Source: Mycobacterium sp. D16Q13
GTDB taxonomy: Bacteria > Actinomycetota > Actinomycetes > Mycobacteriales > Mycobacteriaceae
Assembly: GCF_002013375.1 (NCBI RefSeq)
Contig: NZ_MAEW01000014.1
Coordinates: 186,001-250,000, forward strand
Direction: 5' to 3'
DNA length: 64,000 bases
In this document: positions 43,486 through 52,363 of the stretch, in pieces
Numbering within the stretch: the stretch's first letter is position 1
How the letters are laid out: each line of letters starts with the position of its first letter
Made by a program: the position numbers and the translations under genes
The notes under the pieces: generated by a model
Told to the model about the DNA's origin: nothing
What the model saw: the letters and a program-made list of their open reading frames with translations, nothing else
Database searches by the model: none

Positions 43486-44211
43486 GTGCCTCCCGTACAG
43501 CTGAAACTCACCAACGTCGGGGTCCACTATGGCCCGATCCAGGCGGTTCGCACGTTGTCCCTGGACGTTCGGGAGGGTGAGCTGGTCACCCTGCTCGGTT
43601 CCAACGGCGCCGGTAAGTCGACCACCATGCGTGCCATCTCCGGTCTGGTCCCGCTCAGCGCCGGGTCCATCTATTTCGAGGGTCAGGACATCTCGAAGAT
43701 GAAGGCGCACAAGCGTGTCAAGGCGGGAATCGTCCAGGCGCCCGAGGGGCGGGGGATATTTCCCGGCATGACCGTCGCCGAGAATCTCGAAATGGGTTGT
43801 TACGGGCGCAAATTCAAGTCACGGGCGGAACGCCGGGAACGCCTTGACTGGATCAACGCATTGTTCCCACGGCTCGCCGAACGCCGGCACCAGGAGGGCG
43901 GCACTCTCTCCGGCGGCGAACAACAGATGTTGTCCATCGGACGTGCGCTGATGGCCAGGCCGAAGATCCTCCTGCTCGATGAGCCGTCCATGGGTCTGGC
44001 ACCGTTGTTGATCACGAAGATCTTCAACATCATCGAGGAGATCAACGCCTCCGGGACGACGGTGGTTCTGGTCGAGCAAAACGCGCAGCAGGCACTGAGC
44101 CGTTCTGATCACGCCTACATCCTGGAGACCGGGTCGGTCGTTCGATCGGGCGCCGGACGAGAATTGCTGCAGGACGACAGCGTTCGGTCCGCCTATCTCG
44201 GCGTTGTCTGA
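43486..44211 (+). CDS. livF: Branched-chain amino acid ABC transporter ATPase LivF
   Basis: 241 residues, normal LivF length. Walker [31 protein letters not shown], signature [15 protein letters not shown], Walker [17 protein letters not shown]-loop VEQN and the closing SAYLGV. GTG 43486 immediately follows the livG stop, with its ribosome site (GAGAGG) inside livG. The 3' end overlaps the next, convergent gene by 19 bases. Confidence 0.95.
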   Translation: MPPVQLKLTNVGVHYGPIQAVRTLSLDVREGELVTLLGSNGAGKSTTMRAISGLVPLSAGSIYFEGQDISKMKAHKRVKAGIVQAPEGRGIFPGMTVAENLEMGCYGRKFKSRAERRERLDWINALFPRLAERRHQEGGTLSGGEQQMLSIGRALMARPKILLLDEPSMGLAPLLITKIFNIIEEINASGTTVVLVEQNAQQALSRSDHAYILETGSVVRSGAGRELLQDDSVRSAYLGVV

Positions 44212-44900
44212 CCTTCTCCTGTTCTACCCGCGGCCCGCTCCCACGGCCAGGTCATCAATGCCCAGACTGTCAGAACCAACATGGCCGCGAAGACCACATA
44301 CCAGGGCCACGGGCCCATCAGGTCCAAAAGGCTTGCCGTGGCCGGTTTCTCGTTGAGAAAGCCATAATTCGACCCGGCGACGGCGTTGAACGTCATGGTG
44401 AGAGTTGCCCAGGACAATGTGACGGTGGCAGTTAGGCGATAGCTATGCCACGTCGGACGCATGCCCCGTCCCCACGTGAGATAGATGGCCGCCCACACCA
44501 CGAGCAGATGTATCGACCAGAACGCGAGAAACTCGTGGCCCGGAAAGTCAGAGCCGGTCAGCACGGGGGAGATGAGCGCCTGGCTACTGAGCACCAATCC
44601 CCAGTAGTACGTCAACGCATATGCCCAATACCGTTGGGACCACAGCGCATATGCTGCGACGACGGTCGCCAGGTCGGTCAGCCGCAGGGGCATCGAGACA
44701 TCAATGCGCATCGGGATGCATCCGGCGATGAAGATGACGGCATAGATGATGGCGGTCACCGCACCGAGCACACGACCAAGCAGCCGCGCGCCGACGTCGG
44801 TAAGCCTGCGCCCGCGCGACACCAAGAGCACTGCGCCGAGCACGAATACGGCAAGAATCACCCAGTGCGACGGGCCGTATGCGTGGAACTGTCGTTCCAT
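44193..44900 (-). CDS. TIGR02206-type integral membrane protein (YwaF-like)
   Basis: 235 residues with about seven hydrophobic helices. Motifs: FHAYGPSHWVILAVF at the start, PMRIDVSMPLRLTDLATV, YYWGLVLSSQALISPVLT, HEFLAFWSIHLLVVWAAIYLTW and NAVAGSNYGFLNEKP. These match the TIGR02206/YwaF family of actinobacterial and firmicute membrane proteins of unknown function. The gene is monocistronic and overlaps livF at the 3' end. Confidence 0.85.
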   Translation of the reverse strand: MERQFHAYGPSHWVILAVFVLGAVLLVSRGRRLTDVGARLLGRVLGAVTAIIYAVIFIAGCIPMRIDVSMPLRLTDLATVVAAYALWSQRYWAYALTYYWGLVLSSQALISPVLTGSDFPGHEFLAFWSIHLLVVWAAIYLTWGRGMRPTWHSYRLTATVTLSWATLTMTFNAVAGSNYGFLNEKPATASLLDLMGPWPWYVVFAAMLVLTVWALMTWPWERAAGRTGEGQTTPR

Positions 44901-44939
44901 CGCTTGAGGCTAACGCCCGACGATCACCACGGAGCGCGA

Positions 44940-46145
44940 CTAGCGCGCGACGATGACCGACGAACCGTTACCGAACAGGCCCTGGTTGGCGGTAATCCCG
45001 ACTCGCGCACCCTCGACCTGCCGATCACCGGCCTGCCCGCGCAGCTGCCAGGTCAGCTCGCACACCTGCGCGATGGCCTGGGCCGGGATGGCCTCGCCGA
45101 AGCAGGCCAGGCCGCCGGAGGCGTTCACCGGAATCCGGCCGCCCACCGTGGTGGCACCGCTGCGCAACAGCTGCTCGCCCTCGCCCCTGGCGCACAGGCC
45201 CAGGTGCTCGTACCAGTCCAGTTCCAGGGCAGTCGAGAGGTCGTACACCTCGGCGAGGCTCACGTCCTCGGGACCGATACCGGCCTCCGCGTAAGCGGCG
45301 TCGACGATCTGATCCTTGAACACGCGGTCGGGTGCCGGCACCACGGCGGTGGAATCGGTGGCGATATCCGGGAGTTCCGGGAGATGCTGCGGGTACTTGG
45401 GGGTGATCGTGGCGACCGCGCGCACCGACGGGACACCCTCGACCGAACCGAGATGCTTTTTCGCGAAATCGGCGCTGGCCACGATCAGGGCCGCGGCGCC
45501 GTCGCTGGTGGCGCAGATGTCCAGCAGTCGCAGCGGGTCCGACACGACGGGGCTGGCCAGCACATCCTCCACGGAGGACTCCTTGCGGAACCGGGCGTTC
45601 GGGTTGTTCAGACCGTGCCGAGAGTTCTTCACCTTCACCTGGGCGAAATCCTCGGCAGTCGCGCCGTAGAGGTCCATCCGGCGCCGCGCGAGCATCGCGA
45701 AGTACACCGGGTTGGTGGCGCCGATGAGGTGGAAACGCTGCCAATCCGGGTCGGCCTTGCGCTCGCCGCCCACCGGCGCGAAGAAGCCCTTCGGCGTGGT
45801 GTCGGCTCCGATGACCAACGCCACATCGCAGAAGCCGGCGAGAATCTGCGCACGGGCACTCTGCAGGGCCTGCGAGCCGCTGGCGCAGGCGGCATACGTC
45901 GAGCTGATGGGCACGCCGTTCCATCCCAGCTTCTGGGCGAAGGTCGAGCCGGCGATGAAGCCCGGGTAGCCGTTGCGGATGGTATCCGCTCCGGCGACGA
46001 ATTGAATTTGACGCCAATCTAATTCGGCGTCCTGCAGTGCGGTGCGGGCCGCGGCGACGCCGTACTCGGTGAAGTCACGTCCCCACTTACCCCACGGGTG
46101 CATGCCCGCGCCGAGGATGTAGACCGGATCCGGGGTGCGGCTCAT
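44940..46145 (-). CDS. Thiolase-fold lipid-transfer protein (Rv1627c-like)
   Basis: 401 residues. The first thiolase cysteine lies in the YAACASGSQALQSAR segment near residue 85. The second-site histidine of real thiolases is replaced (NASGGLACFGEAIPAQ) and the C-terminal Cys of the CxG motif is absent (LFGNGSS), so claisen thiolysis is unlikely. Similar SCP2-thiolase proteins pair with DUF35 partners and act as lipid carriers or, in steroid side-chain pathways, as aldolases (Ltp2-ChsH2). Start ATG 46145 overlaps the DUF35 stop (ATGA), which supports such a pair. Confidence 0.88.
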   Translation of the reverse strand: MSRTPDPVYILGAGMHPWGKWGRDFTEYGVAAARTALQDAELDWRQIQFVAGADTIRNGYPGFIAGSTFAQKLGWNGVPISSTYAACASGSQALQSARAQILAGFCDVALVIGADTTPKGFFAPVGGERKADPDWQRFHLIGATNPVYFAMLARRRMDLYGATAEDFAQVKVKNSRHGLNNPNARFRKESSVEDVLASPVVSDPLRLLDICATSDGAAALIVASADFAKKHLGSVEGVPSVRAVATITPKYPQHLPELPDIATDSTAVVPAPDRVFKDQIVDAAYAEAGIGPEDVSLAEVYDLSTALELDWYEHLGLCARGEGEQLLRSGATTVGGRIPVNASGGLACFGEAIPAQAIAQVCELTWQLRGQAGDRQVEGARVGITANQGLFGNGSSVIVAR

Positions 46146-46582
46146 GCCGAGACCTTCTTCCATGCGTAGACCAGACGCTGCACGCCCTCGTCGTCGGTGT
46201 AGAGCGGTTCGAGTGCGAGTTCCATGGCCTGGCCCACCTTCAGGTCGGCGGCGCCGGTGCCCGTAACCACCTTGCCGAGCACGATGATGCCCTCGGCCGC
46301 CAGTTCGACCGCGGCGATCGCGTACGGCTCGTACGGGTCGGATACCGGATACGGGGGCGGCGGTGCGTACTGGTTCTCGGTGTAGCTCCACACAGTGCCC
46401 CGCGACGACAGCGGCACCTGATCCAGAACATCGCTGTCACAAGCCGGGTTGGGGCAGTTGTTGGCACGCGGCGGGAACACGATGGTGGCGCACTGTGTGC
46501 ACTTGCCGCCTATCAAGTGGGGCTGGCCGGATTCGTCGGTGTCGAACCAGCCGTCGACGGCAGGGGCTTGATCTGTAGGCAC
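46142..46582 (-). CDS. DUF35 OB-fold zinc-ribbon protein (Rv1628c-like)
   Basis: 146 residues. A zinc ribbon (CTQCATIVFPPRANNCPNPAC near residue 28) precedes an OB fold (GTVWSYTENQYAPPPPYPVSD, IIVLGKVVTGTGAADLKVGQ). DUF35 proteins form complexes with thiolase-fold partners and position acyl-CoA. It is upstream of, and overlaps, the Ltp gene. In M. tuberculosis the two lie together next to polA, as here. Confidence 0.9.
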   Translation of the reverse strand: MPTDQAPAVDGWFDTDESGQPHLIGGKCTQCATIVFPPRANNCPNPACDSDVLDQVPLSSRGTVWSYTENQYAPPPPYPVSDPYEPYAIAAVELAAEGIIVLGKVVTGTGAADLKVGQAMELALEPLYTDDEGVQRLVYAWKKVSA

Positions 46583-46650
46583 CCGGTCAGATTACCCATG
46601 CTCATGAGTGAATTGAAACGTGTGTCAGTTTTGTCTCCCGCCTGGCGGGA

Positions 46651-47361
46651 TCATGGCCCAAATATCGAGTCCGTCGGCACGAAATTCTCGAACGCGTTCC
46701 GGACGGCAGACATGTCCCACAACTGCTCGGCCAACGCCGCCGACTCGACCGTCGGGAACTCGTAGGCGTCGCGAGGGGTCACGGCCGCCATCTCGCTACC
46801 GAGGATGAGTGCCCCTACGGTCAGCAGCCCGACGTACACACCACGCGGTGCCACTTCAAAATGCAGTCCCTGCAGATAATTTCGTGCCGCGGCGGCTGCC
46901 GGGCCGGGGCCGCTCATCTCCGGCATCGCCCTGGCGCCGGTACCGCCAATGGCGGCCAGGATTGCTCCACGTCCCCGCTCGATCATCCCGGGCAGTGTGG
47001 TCGACACCGTGTGAATCAATGGGCGCACCAGCAGCCCCCAGTAACGGTCGGCCTCGGCCACGGTGAGTTGGCGTGCGGGGGTGAACGTCACCGGCGACGA
47101 GGGGCCGTAGTAAATGGCCTCGATCGGGGGCAGCGTAGAGGTCACCGCTGCAAGGAGCTCCGCAAGGCGGACCTCATCGGTGAGGTCGGTCGGGAAGGCG
47201 GTGGCCGCTGTTCCTTCCTCGGCGAGATCTGCCACCAAGGCATCGAGTGGTTGGCGCCGCCGGCCCGCCACCGCGACGTGGAAACCTTCACGGCCAAATC
47301 TACGAGCCACCGCCGCGCCGGTGCCACTGCCGGCCCCGAGCACCAGCATGGTTCTGTCCAT
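46651..47361 (-). CDS. SDR-fold protein lacking the catalytic Tyr and Lys
   Basis: 236 residues. The cofactor loop GAGSGTGAAVARRF is intact near residue 8. At the place of the YxxxK pair the sequence reads AAAAARNYLQGL: the Tyr is Ala and the Lys is Arg, and the upstream Ser (normally in ISS) is missing too (LAAIGG). A classical dehydrogenase mechanism is therefore unlikely; it may bind NAD(P)H as a sensor or act by another route. Divergent from an HxlR regulator. Confidence 0.8.
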   Translation of the reverse strand: MDRTMLVLGAGSGTGAAVARRFGREGFHVAVAGRRRQPLDALVADLAEEGTAATAFPTDLTDEVRLAELLAAVTSTLPPIEAIYYGPSSPVTFTPARQLTVAEADRYWGLLVRPLIHTVSTTLPGMIERGRGAILAAIGGTGARAMPEMSGPGPAAAAARNYLQGLHFEVAPRGVYVGLLTVGALILGSEMAAVTPRDAYEFPTVESAALAEQLWDMSAVRNAFENFVPTDSIFGP

Positions 47362-47377
47362 CCTTAACCTCCTGGTC

Positions 47378-47396
47378 GTATCATTTCTTCTGATAT
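47378..47396. promoter_or_regulatory. Possible HxlR operator
   Basis: TATCA (47379-47383) and TGATA (47391-47395) form an inverted repeat with a 7-base spacer in the 107-base divergent gap between the SDR and HxlR genes, 17 bases from the SDR start. Short arms, so only a candidate. Confidence 0.35.
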
Positions 47397-47468
47397 GTGC
47401 GTAGCACCATCATGAAGAAGTTTTGAACCTCTTACAAAAGGCACACGTGTGTGCGCTGGCGAACAAGG

Positions 47469-47891
47469 ATGTGCGTAGTGACGGAACGCGAGAGCCCCGC
47501 TTTGCCGAGTATTTGCGCCGGGGTGGGGCTGGCAGAGGGTGAGTTCATCCGCGAGGTCCTGGACCGCGTGGGCGACAAATGGAGCGTGCTGATCATCGCG
47601 ACGCTGCACGACGGCCCGCGCCGATACACCGAGCTCCACGACGCCGTACCGAGCATTTCGCAGCGCATGCTGACCCGCACGCTGATGTTGTTGCGCCGTG
47701 ACGGACTCGTCACGCGCACCGCATTCGCCGAGGTGCCACCGCGGGTGGAGTACGCGCTGACGCCATTGGGACTCGATCTGCACAGCATCTCCGCCGCCCT
47801 GGTCCTCTGGGCACGCGGCCATCACGAGGTGATTCGCGGCCACCGGGCCCTGTTCGACGCCGCCCTTGACAATGCCGCGATGGCGAAGTAG
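47469..47891 (+). CDS. HxlR-family transcriptional regulator
   Basis: 140 residues. The winged-helix domain carries DRVGDKWSVLIIATLHDGPRRYTEL, then SISQRMLTRTLMLLRRDGLV (recognition helix) and PPRVEYALTPLG (wing), the HxlR signature order. A Cys in SICAGVG lies just before the domain; cysteines here serve as redox or aldehyde sensors in some relatives. ATG 47469 or GTG 47478 starts are possible. It likely controls the divergent SDR and the VOC gene 9 bases downstream. Confidence 0.88.
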   Translation: MCVVTERESPALPSICAGVGLAEGEFIREVLDRVGDKWSVLIIATLHDGPRRYTELHDAVPSISQRMLTRTLMLLRRDGLVTRTAFAEVPPRVEYALTPLGLDLHSISAALVLWARGHHEVIRGHRALFDAALDNAAMAK

Positions 47892-47900
47892 CGAGGTTCC

Positions 47901-48290
47901 ATGGGTATCGCGTTCAACCACACCATCATTCATTCACGTGACCGCGGCGCGTCCGCGCGCTTCTTCACCGAAATCTTCGGGCTGCCTTCCGCACAGGAAG
48001 TCGGTCCGTTCCTCAACGTCACCCTCGAGCACGGCGGCAATCTGGATTTCGCGACCATCGCGGGCGATGACATCACCCCGCAGCACTATGCCTTCCTGGT
48101 CGACGAGGACGACTTTGACGCGATCTACGGCCGCATCACTGATCGCGGTCTCGAGCACTGGGCAGATCCGCGGGCACAACATCCAGGCGAGATCAACCAC
48201 AACGACGGCGGTCGCGGGGTCTACTTCCGGGACCCGGCGGGCCACTACCTGGAAATCCTCACCCGGCCCTACGGATCAGGGGACGAGTAG
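47901..48290 (+). CDS. VOC (glyoxalase/bleomycin-resistance) fold protein
   Basis: 129 residues, one full VOC domain of two beta-alpha-beta-beta-beta modules. Candidate metal ligands: His in FNHTIIHSRD, His in QHYAFLVDEDDF, and the C-terminal HYLEIL Glu. DPAGHYLEIL is the usual module end. Members include dioxygenases, epimerases and resistance proteins; no substrate can be given. Probably co-transcribed with the HxlR gene. Confidence 0.82.
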   Translation: MGIAFNHTIIHSRDRGASARFFTEIFGLPSAQEVGPFLNVTLEHGGNLDFATIAGDDITPQHYAFLVDEDDFDAIYGRITDRGLEHWADPRAQHPGEINHNDGGRGVYFRDPAGHYLEILTRPYGSGDE

Positions 48291-48337
48291 GAGTCGGGGT
48301 CGTAGGTGCTGTCGCCCCCGTTGCCTAGGGTAGGACT

Positions 48338-51046
48338 GTGACTGCGCCTGTAACCAAGACCGGGACCAAACAGCCGACCCTCCTGCTGCTCGACGGCAAC
48401 TCCCTGGCGTTCCGGGCGTTTTATGCGCTCCCGGCCGAGAATTTCAAGACGCAGTCCGGCCTGACCACCAACGCGGTGTACGGGTTCACCTCGATGTTGA
48501 TTAACCTGCTGCGCGACGAGGCGCCGACGCATGTGGCGGCCGCCTTCGACGTTTCCCGCAAGACATTCCGCTCCGAGCGCTACCCCGACTACAAGGCCAC
48601 CCGTTCGGCCACGCCCGACGAGTTCCGCGGGCAGATCGACATCACCAAGGAAGTGCTGCAGGCCCTGGGCATCACGGTGCTCGCCGAGGAAGGATTCGAG
48701 GCCGACGACATCATCGCCACCCTGGCCACCCAGGGGCAGGCCGAGGGCTTCAAGGTCTATGTGGTCACCGGTGATCGCGACGCACTGCAGCTTGTCAATG
48801 AGGACGTGACGGTGCTGTATCCGCGCAAGGGTGTCAGCGACCTCACCCGGTTCACGCCGGAGGCAGTGGTGGAGAAGTACGGGCTGACACCCACCCAGTA
48901 CCCCGATTTCGCAGCACTGCGGGGCGACCCCAGCGACAACCTCCCCGGGATCCCCGGCGTCGGCGAGAAGACCGCCAGCAAGTGGATCCTCGAATACGGA
49001 TCCTTACAAGAACTGATCGACAAGGCCGATACCGTGCGCGGAAAGGTCGGCGAGTCACTGCGCGCGAACTTGGCATCGGTGGTTCTGAACCGCGAGCTCA
49101 CCGATCTGGTGCGCACGGTGCCGCTTCCGTATGTGCCCGCCCAGCTCGCCGTGGCACCCTGGGACCGCGACCAGATACACCGCCTCTTCGACGATCTCGA
49201 GTTCCGGGTGCTGCGCGACAGGCTGTTCGAGACCCTGGAAGCGGTGGAGCCCGAAGTGGACGAGGGCTTCCAGCTGGCGGGACAGGCATTGGAGCCGGGC
49301 ACTGTCGCCGAGTGGCTGACGGCACACACCGCGGATGGCCGCCGTAGCGGCCTCGCGGTAGTCGGGACCTACACGCCCTATGACGGCGATGCGACGGCCA
49401 TCGCCATCGCCTCCGCCGACGGAGATGGTGCGTACATCGACACCACGACGGTCACCCCAGAGGATGAGGCAGCTCTCGCCGAATGGCTCGCCGATGAGGC
49501 TCGCCCCAAGGCGCTCCACGAGGCCAAGCAGGCCATGCACGCGCTGGCCGGACGCGGATGGCCACTTACCGGTGTCACCTCCGATACCGCACTCGCCGCC
49601 TACCTGGTCCGCCCCGGGCAGCGCAGCTTCGCGCTCGACGACCTGTCATTGCGGTACCTGCGCCGTGAACTGCGCGCCGAAGACACTGGAGAGCAACAGC
49701 TTTCGCTACTAGACGAAGACGGCGCGGACGGGGCCAAGCTATCCCAGGCCCAGATGCTGCGTGCCCGTGCCGTCATCGACCTCGCCGATGCGCTCGACGT
49801 CGAACTCGAACGCATCGAGTCGGCGGCACTGCTCACCGACATGGAACTACCGGTCCTACGGGTACTGGCGGGGCTGGAGGCGGTCGGTATCGCGGTCGAC
49901 ATCGACCACCTGACCTCCCTGCAGAATCAATTCGCCACCGGTATCCGGGAGGCCGCAGACGCCGCCTATGCGGTGATTGGCAAGCAGATCAACCTGGGCT
50001 CTCCCAAACAGCTCCAGGTGGTGCTGTTTGACGAGCTCGGTATGCCCAAGACCAAGAAGACCAAGACCGGCTACACGACCGATGCGGACGCGCTGCAAAC
50101 GCTCTTCGACAAGACCGGGCACCCATTCCTGGAGCACCTCCTCACTCACCGCGACGTCACCAGGCTGAAGGTCACCGTCGACGGGCTCCTGAAATCCGTT
50201 GCCGCGGATGGGCGTATTCACACCACCTTCAATCAGACGATCGCGGCCACGGGCCGATTGTCATCGACAGAGCCAAACCTGCAGAACATCCCGGTGCGCA
50301 CCGAGGCCGGGCGCGAGATCCGCGATGGCTTCGTGGTCGGTGCGGGCCACTCCGAGCTGATGACTGTCGACTACAGCCAGATCGAGATGCGCATCATGGC
50401 GCACCTGTCGGCCGACGAGGGTCTTATCGAAGCGTTTAACACCGGCGAGGACCTGCACTCATTCGTGGCAGCCCGGGCCTTCGGGGTGCCGATCGACGAG
50501 GTCACCGGTGAGTTGCGTCGTCGCGTGAAGGCCATGTCCTACGGCTTGGCCTACGGTCTGTCGGCCTACGGACTGGCCACCCAGCTCAAGATCTCCAACG
50601 ACGAGGCCAAAGAGCAGATGGATCAGTACTTCTCGCGGTTCGGCGGCGTTCGCGAGTACCTGCATGCCGTGGTGGATCAGGCACGTAAGGACGGATACAC
50701 CTCGACGGTGCTCGGACGGCGCCGTTACCTGCCCGATTTGGACAGTGGCGACCGCCTGCGGCGTGAGGCGGCCGAACGTGCGGCGCTCAACGCGCCGATC
50801 CAGGGCAGCGCCGCCGACATCATCAAGGTCGCGATGATCGCTACCGATAAGGCGTTGCGAAACAAGGGATTACGGTCGCGCATGCTCCTTCAGGTGCATG
50901 ATGAGCTGCTCTTCGAAGTGGCCGACGGCGAACGGGACACGCTGGAGGCGTTGGTACGCGAAACCATGGGTTCGGCCTATCCGCTCGATGTGCCCCTTGA
51001 GGTTTCGGTGGGTTATGGCCGCAGCTGGGATGCCGCGGCCCACTGA
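48338..51046 (+). CDS. polA: DNA polymerase I
   Basis: 902 residues. The 5'-nuclease domain (about 10-310) has LLLLDGNSLAFRAFYALP, EADDIIATLA and GDPSDNLPGIPGVGEKTA. The middle (about 320-500) resembles a 3'-exonuclease fold but lacks the DEDD carboxylates, as in other mycobacteria, so proofreading is not expected. The polymerase has motif A DYSQIEMRIMAH, motif B RRVKAMSYGLAYGLS and motif C QVHDELLFEV. It fills gaps and removes primers in repair and lagging-strand synthesis. Start is GTG. Confidence 0.97.
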   Translation: MTAPVTKTGTKQPTLLLLDGNSLAFRAFYALPAENFKTQSGLTTNAVYGFTSMLINLLRDEAPTHVAAAFDVSRKTFRSERYPDYKATRSATPDEFRGQIDITKEVLQALGITVLAEEGFEADDIIATLATQGQAEGFKVYVVTGDRDALQLVNEDVTVLYPRKGVSDLTRFTPEAVVEKYGLTPTQYPDFAALRGDPSDNLPGIPGVGEKTASKWILEYGSLQELIDKADTVRGKVGESLRANLASVVLNRELTDLVRTVPLPYVPAQLAVAPWDRDQIHRLFDDLEFRVLRDRLFETLEAVEPEVDEGFQLAGQALEPGTVAEWLTAHTADGRRSGLAVVGTYTPYDGDATAIAIASADGDGAYIDTTTVTPEDEAALAEWLADEARPKALHEAKQAMHALAGRGWPLTGVTSDTALAAYLVRPGQRSFALDDLSLRYLRRELRAEDTGEQQLSLLDEDGADGAKLSQAQMLRARAVIDLADALDVELERIESAALLTDMELPVLRVLAGLEAVGIAVDIDHLTSLQNQFATGIREAADAAYAVIGKQINLGSPKQLQVVLFDELGMPKTKKTKTGYTTDADALQTLFDKTGHPFLEHLLTHRDVTRLKVTVDGLLKSVAADGRIHTTFNQTIAATGRLSSTEPNLQNIPVRTEAGREIRDGFVVGAGHSELMTVDYSQIEMRIMAHLSADEGLIEAFNTGEDLHSFVAARAFGVPIDEVTGELRRRVKAMSYGLAYGLSAYGLATQLKISNDEAKEQMDQYFSRFGGVREYLHAVVDQARKDGYTSTVLGRRRYLPDLDSGDRLRREAAERAALNAPIQGSAADIIKVAMIATDKALRNKGLRSRMLLQVHDELLFEVADGERDTLEALVRETMGSAYPLDVPLEVSVGYGRSWDAAAH

Positions 51047-51055
51047 GCCGAGCCG

Positions 51056-52258
51056 CTAGTGCACGTCCGGGGTGTGCACCCGCTCCGGACGTAAACCTCT
51101 GCCGACCGCGATGGGCGGCACGAACTTGAGCGGGCCCCGTCCGACAAAGAATGGCAGTTTGATGGGGGACAGGTCGCCGGTGAGAACCGGCTTGATGACG
51201 TTGTTCTGGACGAACACCTGAAACGCTTGCACCACCTTGGTCGGCAGTTCGCGCCGGCCTTGCACCCTGGCGAGATCCTCGTCGGTGACGCACCGCTTAC
51301 ACAGCGGATCCACGAGGATGTTGGCGGCTGCCACCGCATCGGCGACGGCCAGGTTGATGCCGACTCCGCCGGCGGGCGACATGGCATGCGCGGCATCGCC
51401 GATGCACAGCAGACCGGGCCGCCACCAGGTCTTGAGCCGATCGACCCGGACATCGAGATGGCTGGTGTCATCCCAGGACCGCAGATCGTTCACGTGCTCG
51501 CGCAGTTGCGGGCGGGCGGTGATCAACCGCTCCTTGAATGCGTCCAGCGAGCCGTTGTGTGCTCCGGCGCCCTTGGGCATGAGATGGGCGACCTGCCAGT
51601 AGTCCCCGCGGTGAATCATGGCCAACAACAGGCCTCTACGCAGGACCGCGAATGTCTCGTCGGGATCACCCGGTCGCCGGTTCAACCGGAACCACAGCAC
51701 ATCCATCGGTGAGCTCTCGTCGGCGGTTTCCAGTCCCGAAGCGGCGCGTACGGCGGACGTGCGACCGTCCGCCGCGATGACCAGATCGGCATGCACCTCC
51801 AGGTCGGGTGTCCGCACGCCCACCACTCGGTCGCCGTCAACGATCAGACCGGTGACCTCCGCATTCCGGACGAGCGTGAATTCCGGGTATTGCTCGGCCT
51901 TCTCAGCCACGAAGTCGAGGAAATCCCACTGCGGCATGAACGCGATGTATGGCTGCTTGTACCCCAACCACGCCAGCGCGCGAAAATCACCGAAGGTGCG
52001 CAACCGCCCGTCGCCATCGAAGGCGATGTGATCGACCTTCTGATGTGGCAGTCGCAGAAACTCGTCGATAAACCCGAGGTCATCCATGATGCGCATGGTG
52101 GTCGGATGAACGGTGTCCCCGCGAAAATCGCGCAGAAAGTCGGCGTGCTTTTCCAGAACGACAACGTTGATCCCTGCCCTCGCCAGCAGCAGCGCATGCA
52201 CCAAGCCGGCGGGGCCTCCGCCGGCGACACACACCTGAGTCCGCATCACGTGCGCCAT
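51056..52258 (-). CDS. FAD-dependent aromatic-type monooxygenase
   Basis: 400 residues of the PHBH fold. Motifs: VCVAGGGPAGLVHALLLARAG (FAD-binding) near residue 8, DLVIAADGRTSAVRAASG (DG motif) near 155, and LLCIGDAAHAMSPAGGVGINLA (GD motif) near 280. The substrate is unknown; related proteins hydroxylate phenols or quinones. The 105-base gap to the next gene on the same strand suggests its own promoter. It converges on polA. Confidence 0.88.
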   Translation of the reverse strand: MAHVMRTQVCVAGGGPAGLVHALLLARAGINVVVLEKHADFLRDFRGDTVHPTTMRIMDDLGFIDEFLRLPHQKVDHIAFDGDGRLRTFGDFRALAWLGYKQPYIAFMPQWDFLDFVAEKAEQYPEFTLVRNAEVTGLIVDGDRVVGVRTPDLEVHADLVIAADGRTSAVRAASGLETADESSPMDVLWFRLNRRPGDPDETFAVLRRGLLLAMIHRGDYWQVAHLMPKGAGAHNGSLDAFKERLITARPQLREHVNDLRSWDDTSHLDVRVDRLKTWWRPGLLCIGDAAHAMSPAGGVGINLAVADAVAAANILVDPLCKRCVTDEDLARVQGRRELPTKVVQAFQVFVQNNVIKPVLTGDLSPIKLPFFVGRGPLKFVPPIAVGRGLRPERVHTPDVH

Positions 52259-52363
52259 ACCCGGACGCTACGCCCGAACCAGCTGGGGTGGGGCGTCCGA
52301 CCACACATCGCTGGCCATTCCGATGCCCGCCTCCGCGCGCGGAGGCCGGCGACCTGAACAGTG

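Noticed and set aside
44445-46022. 525-codon plus-strand open frame opposite the Ltp gene
   Set aside because: Antisense to a recognised gene; its composition (Arg/His-rich, no domain motif) is typical of shadow translation.
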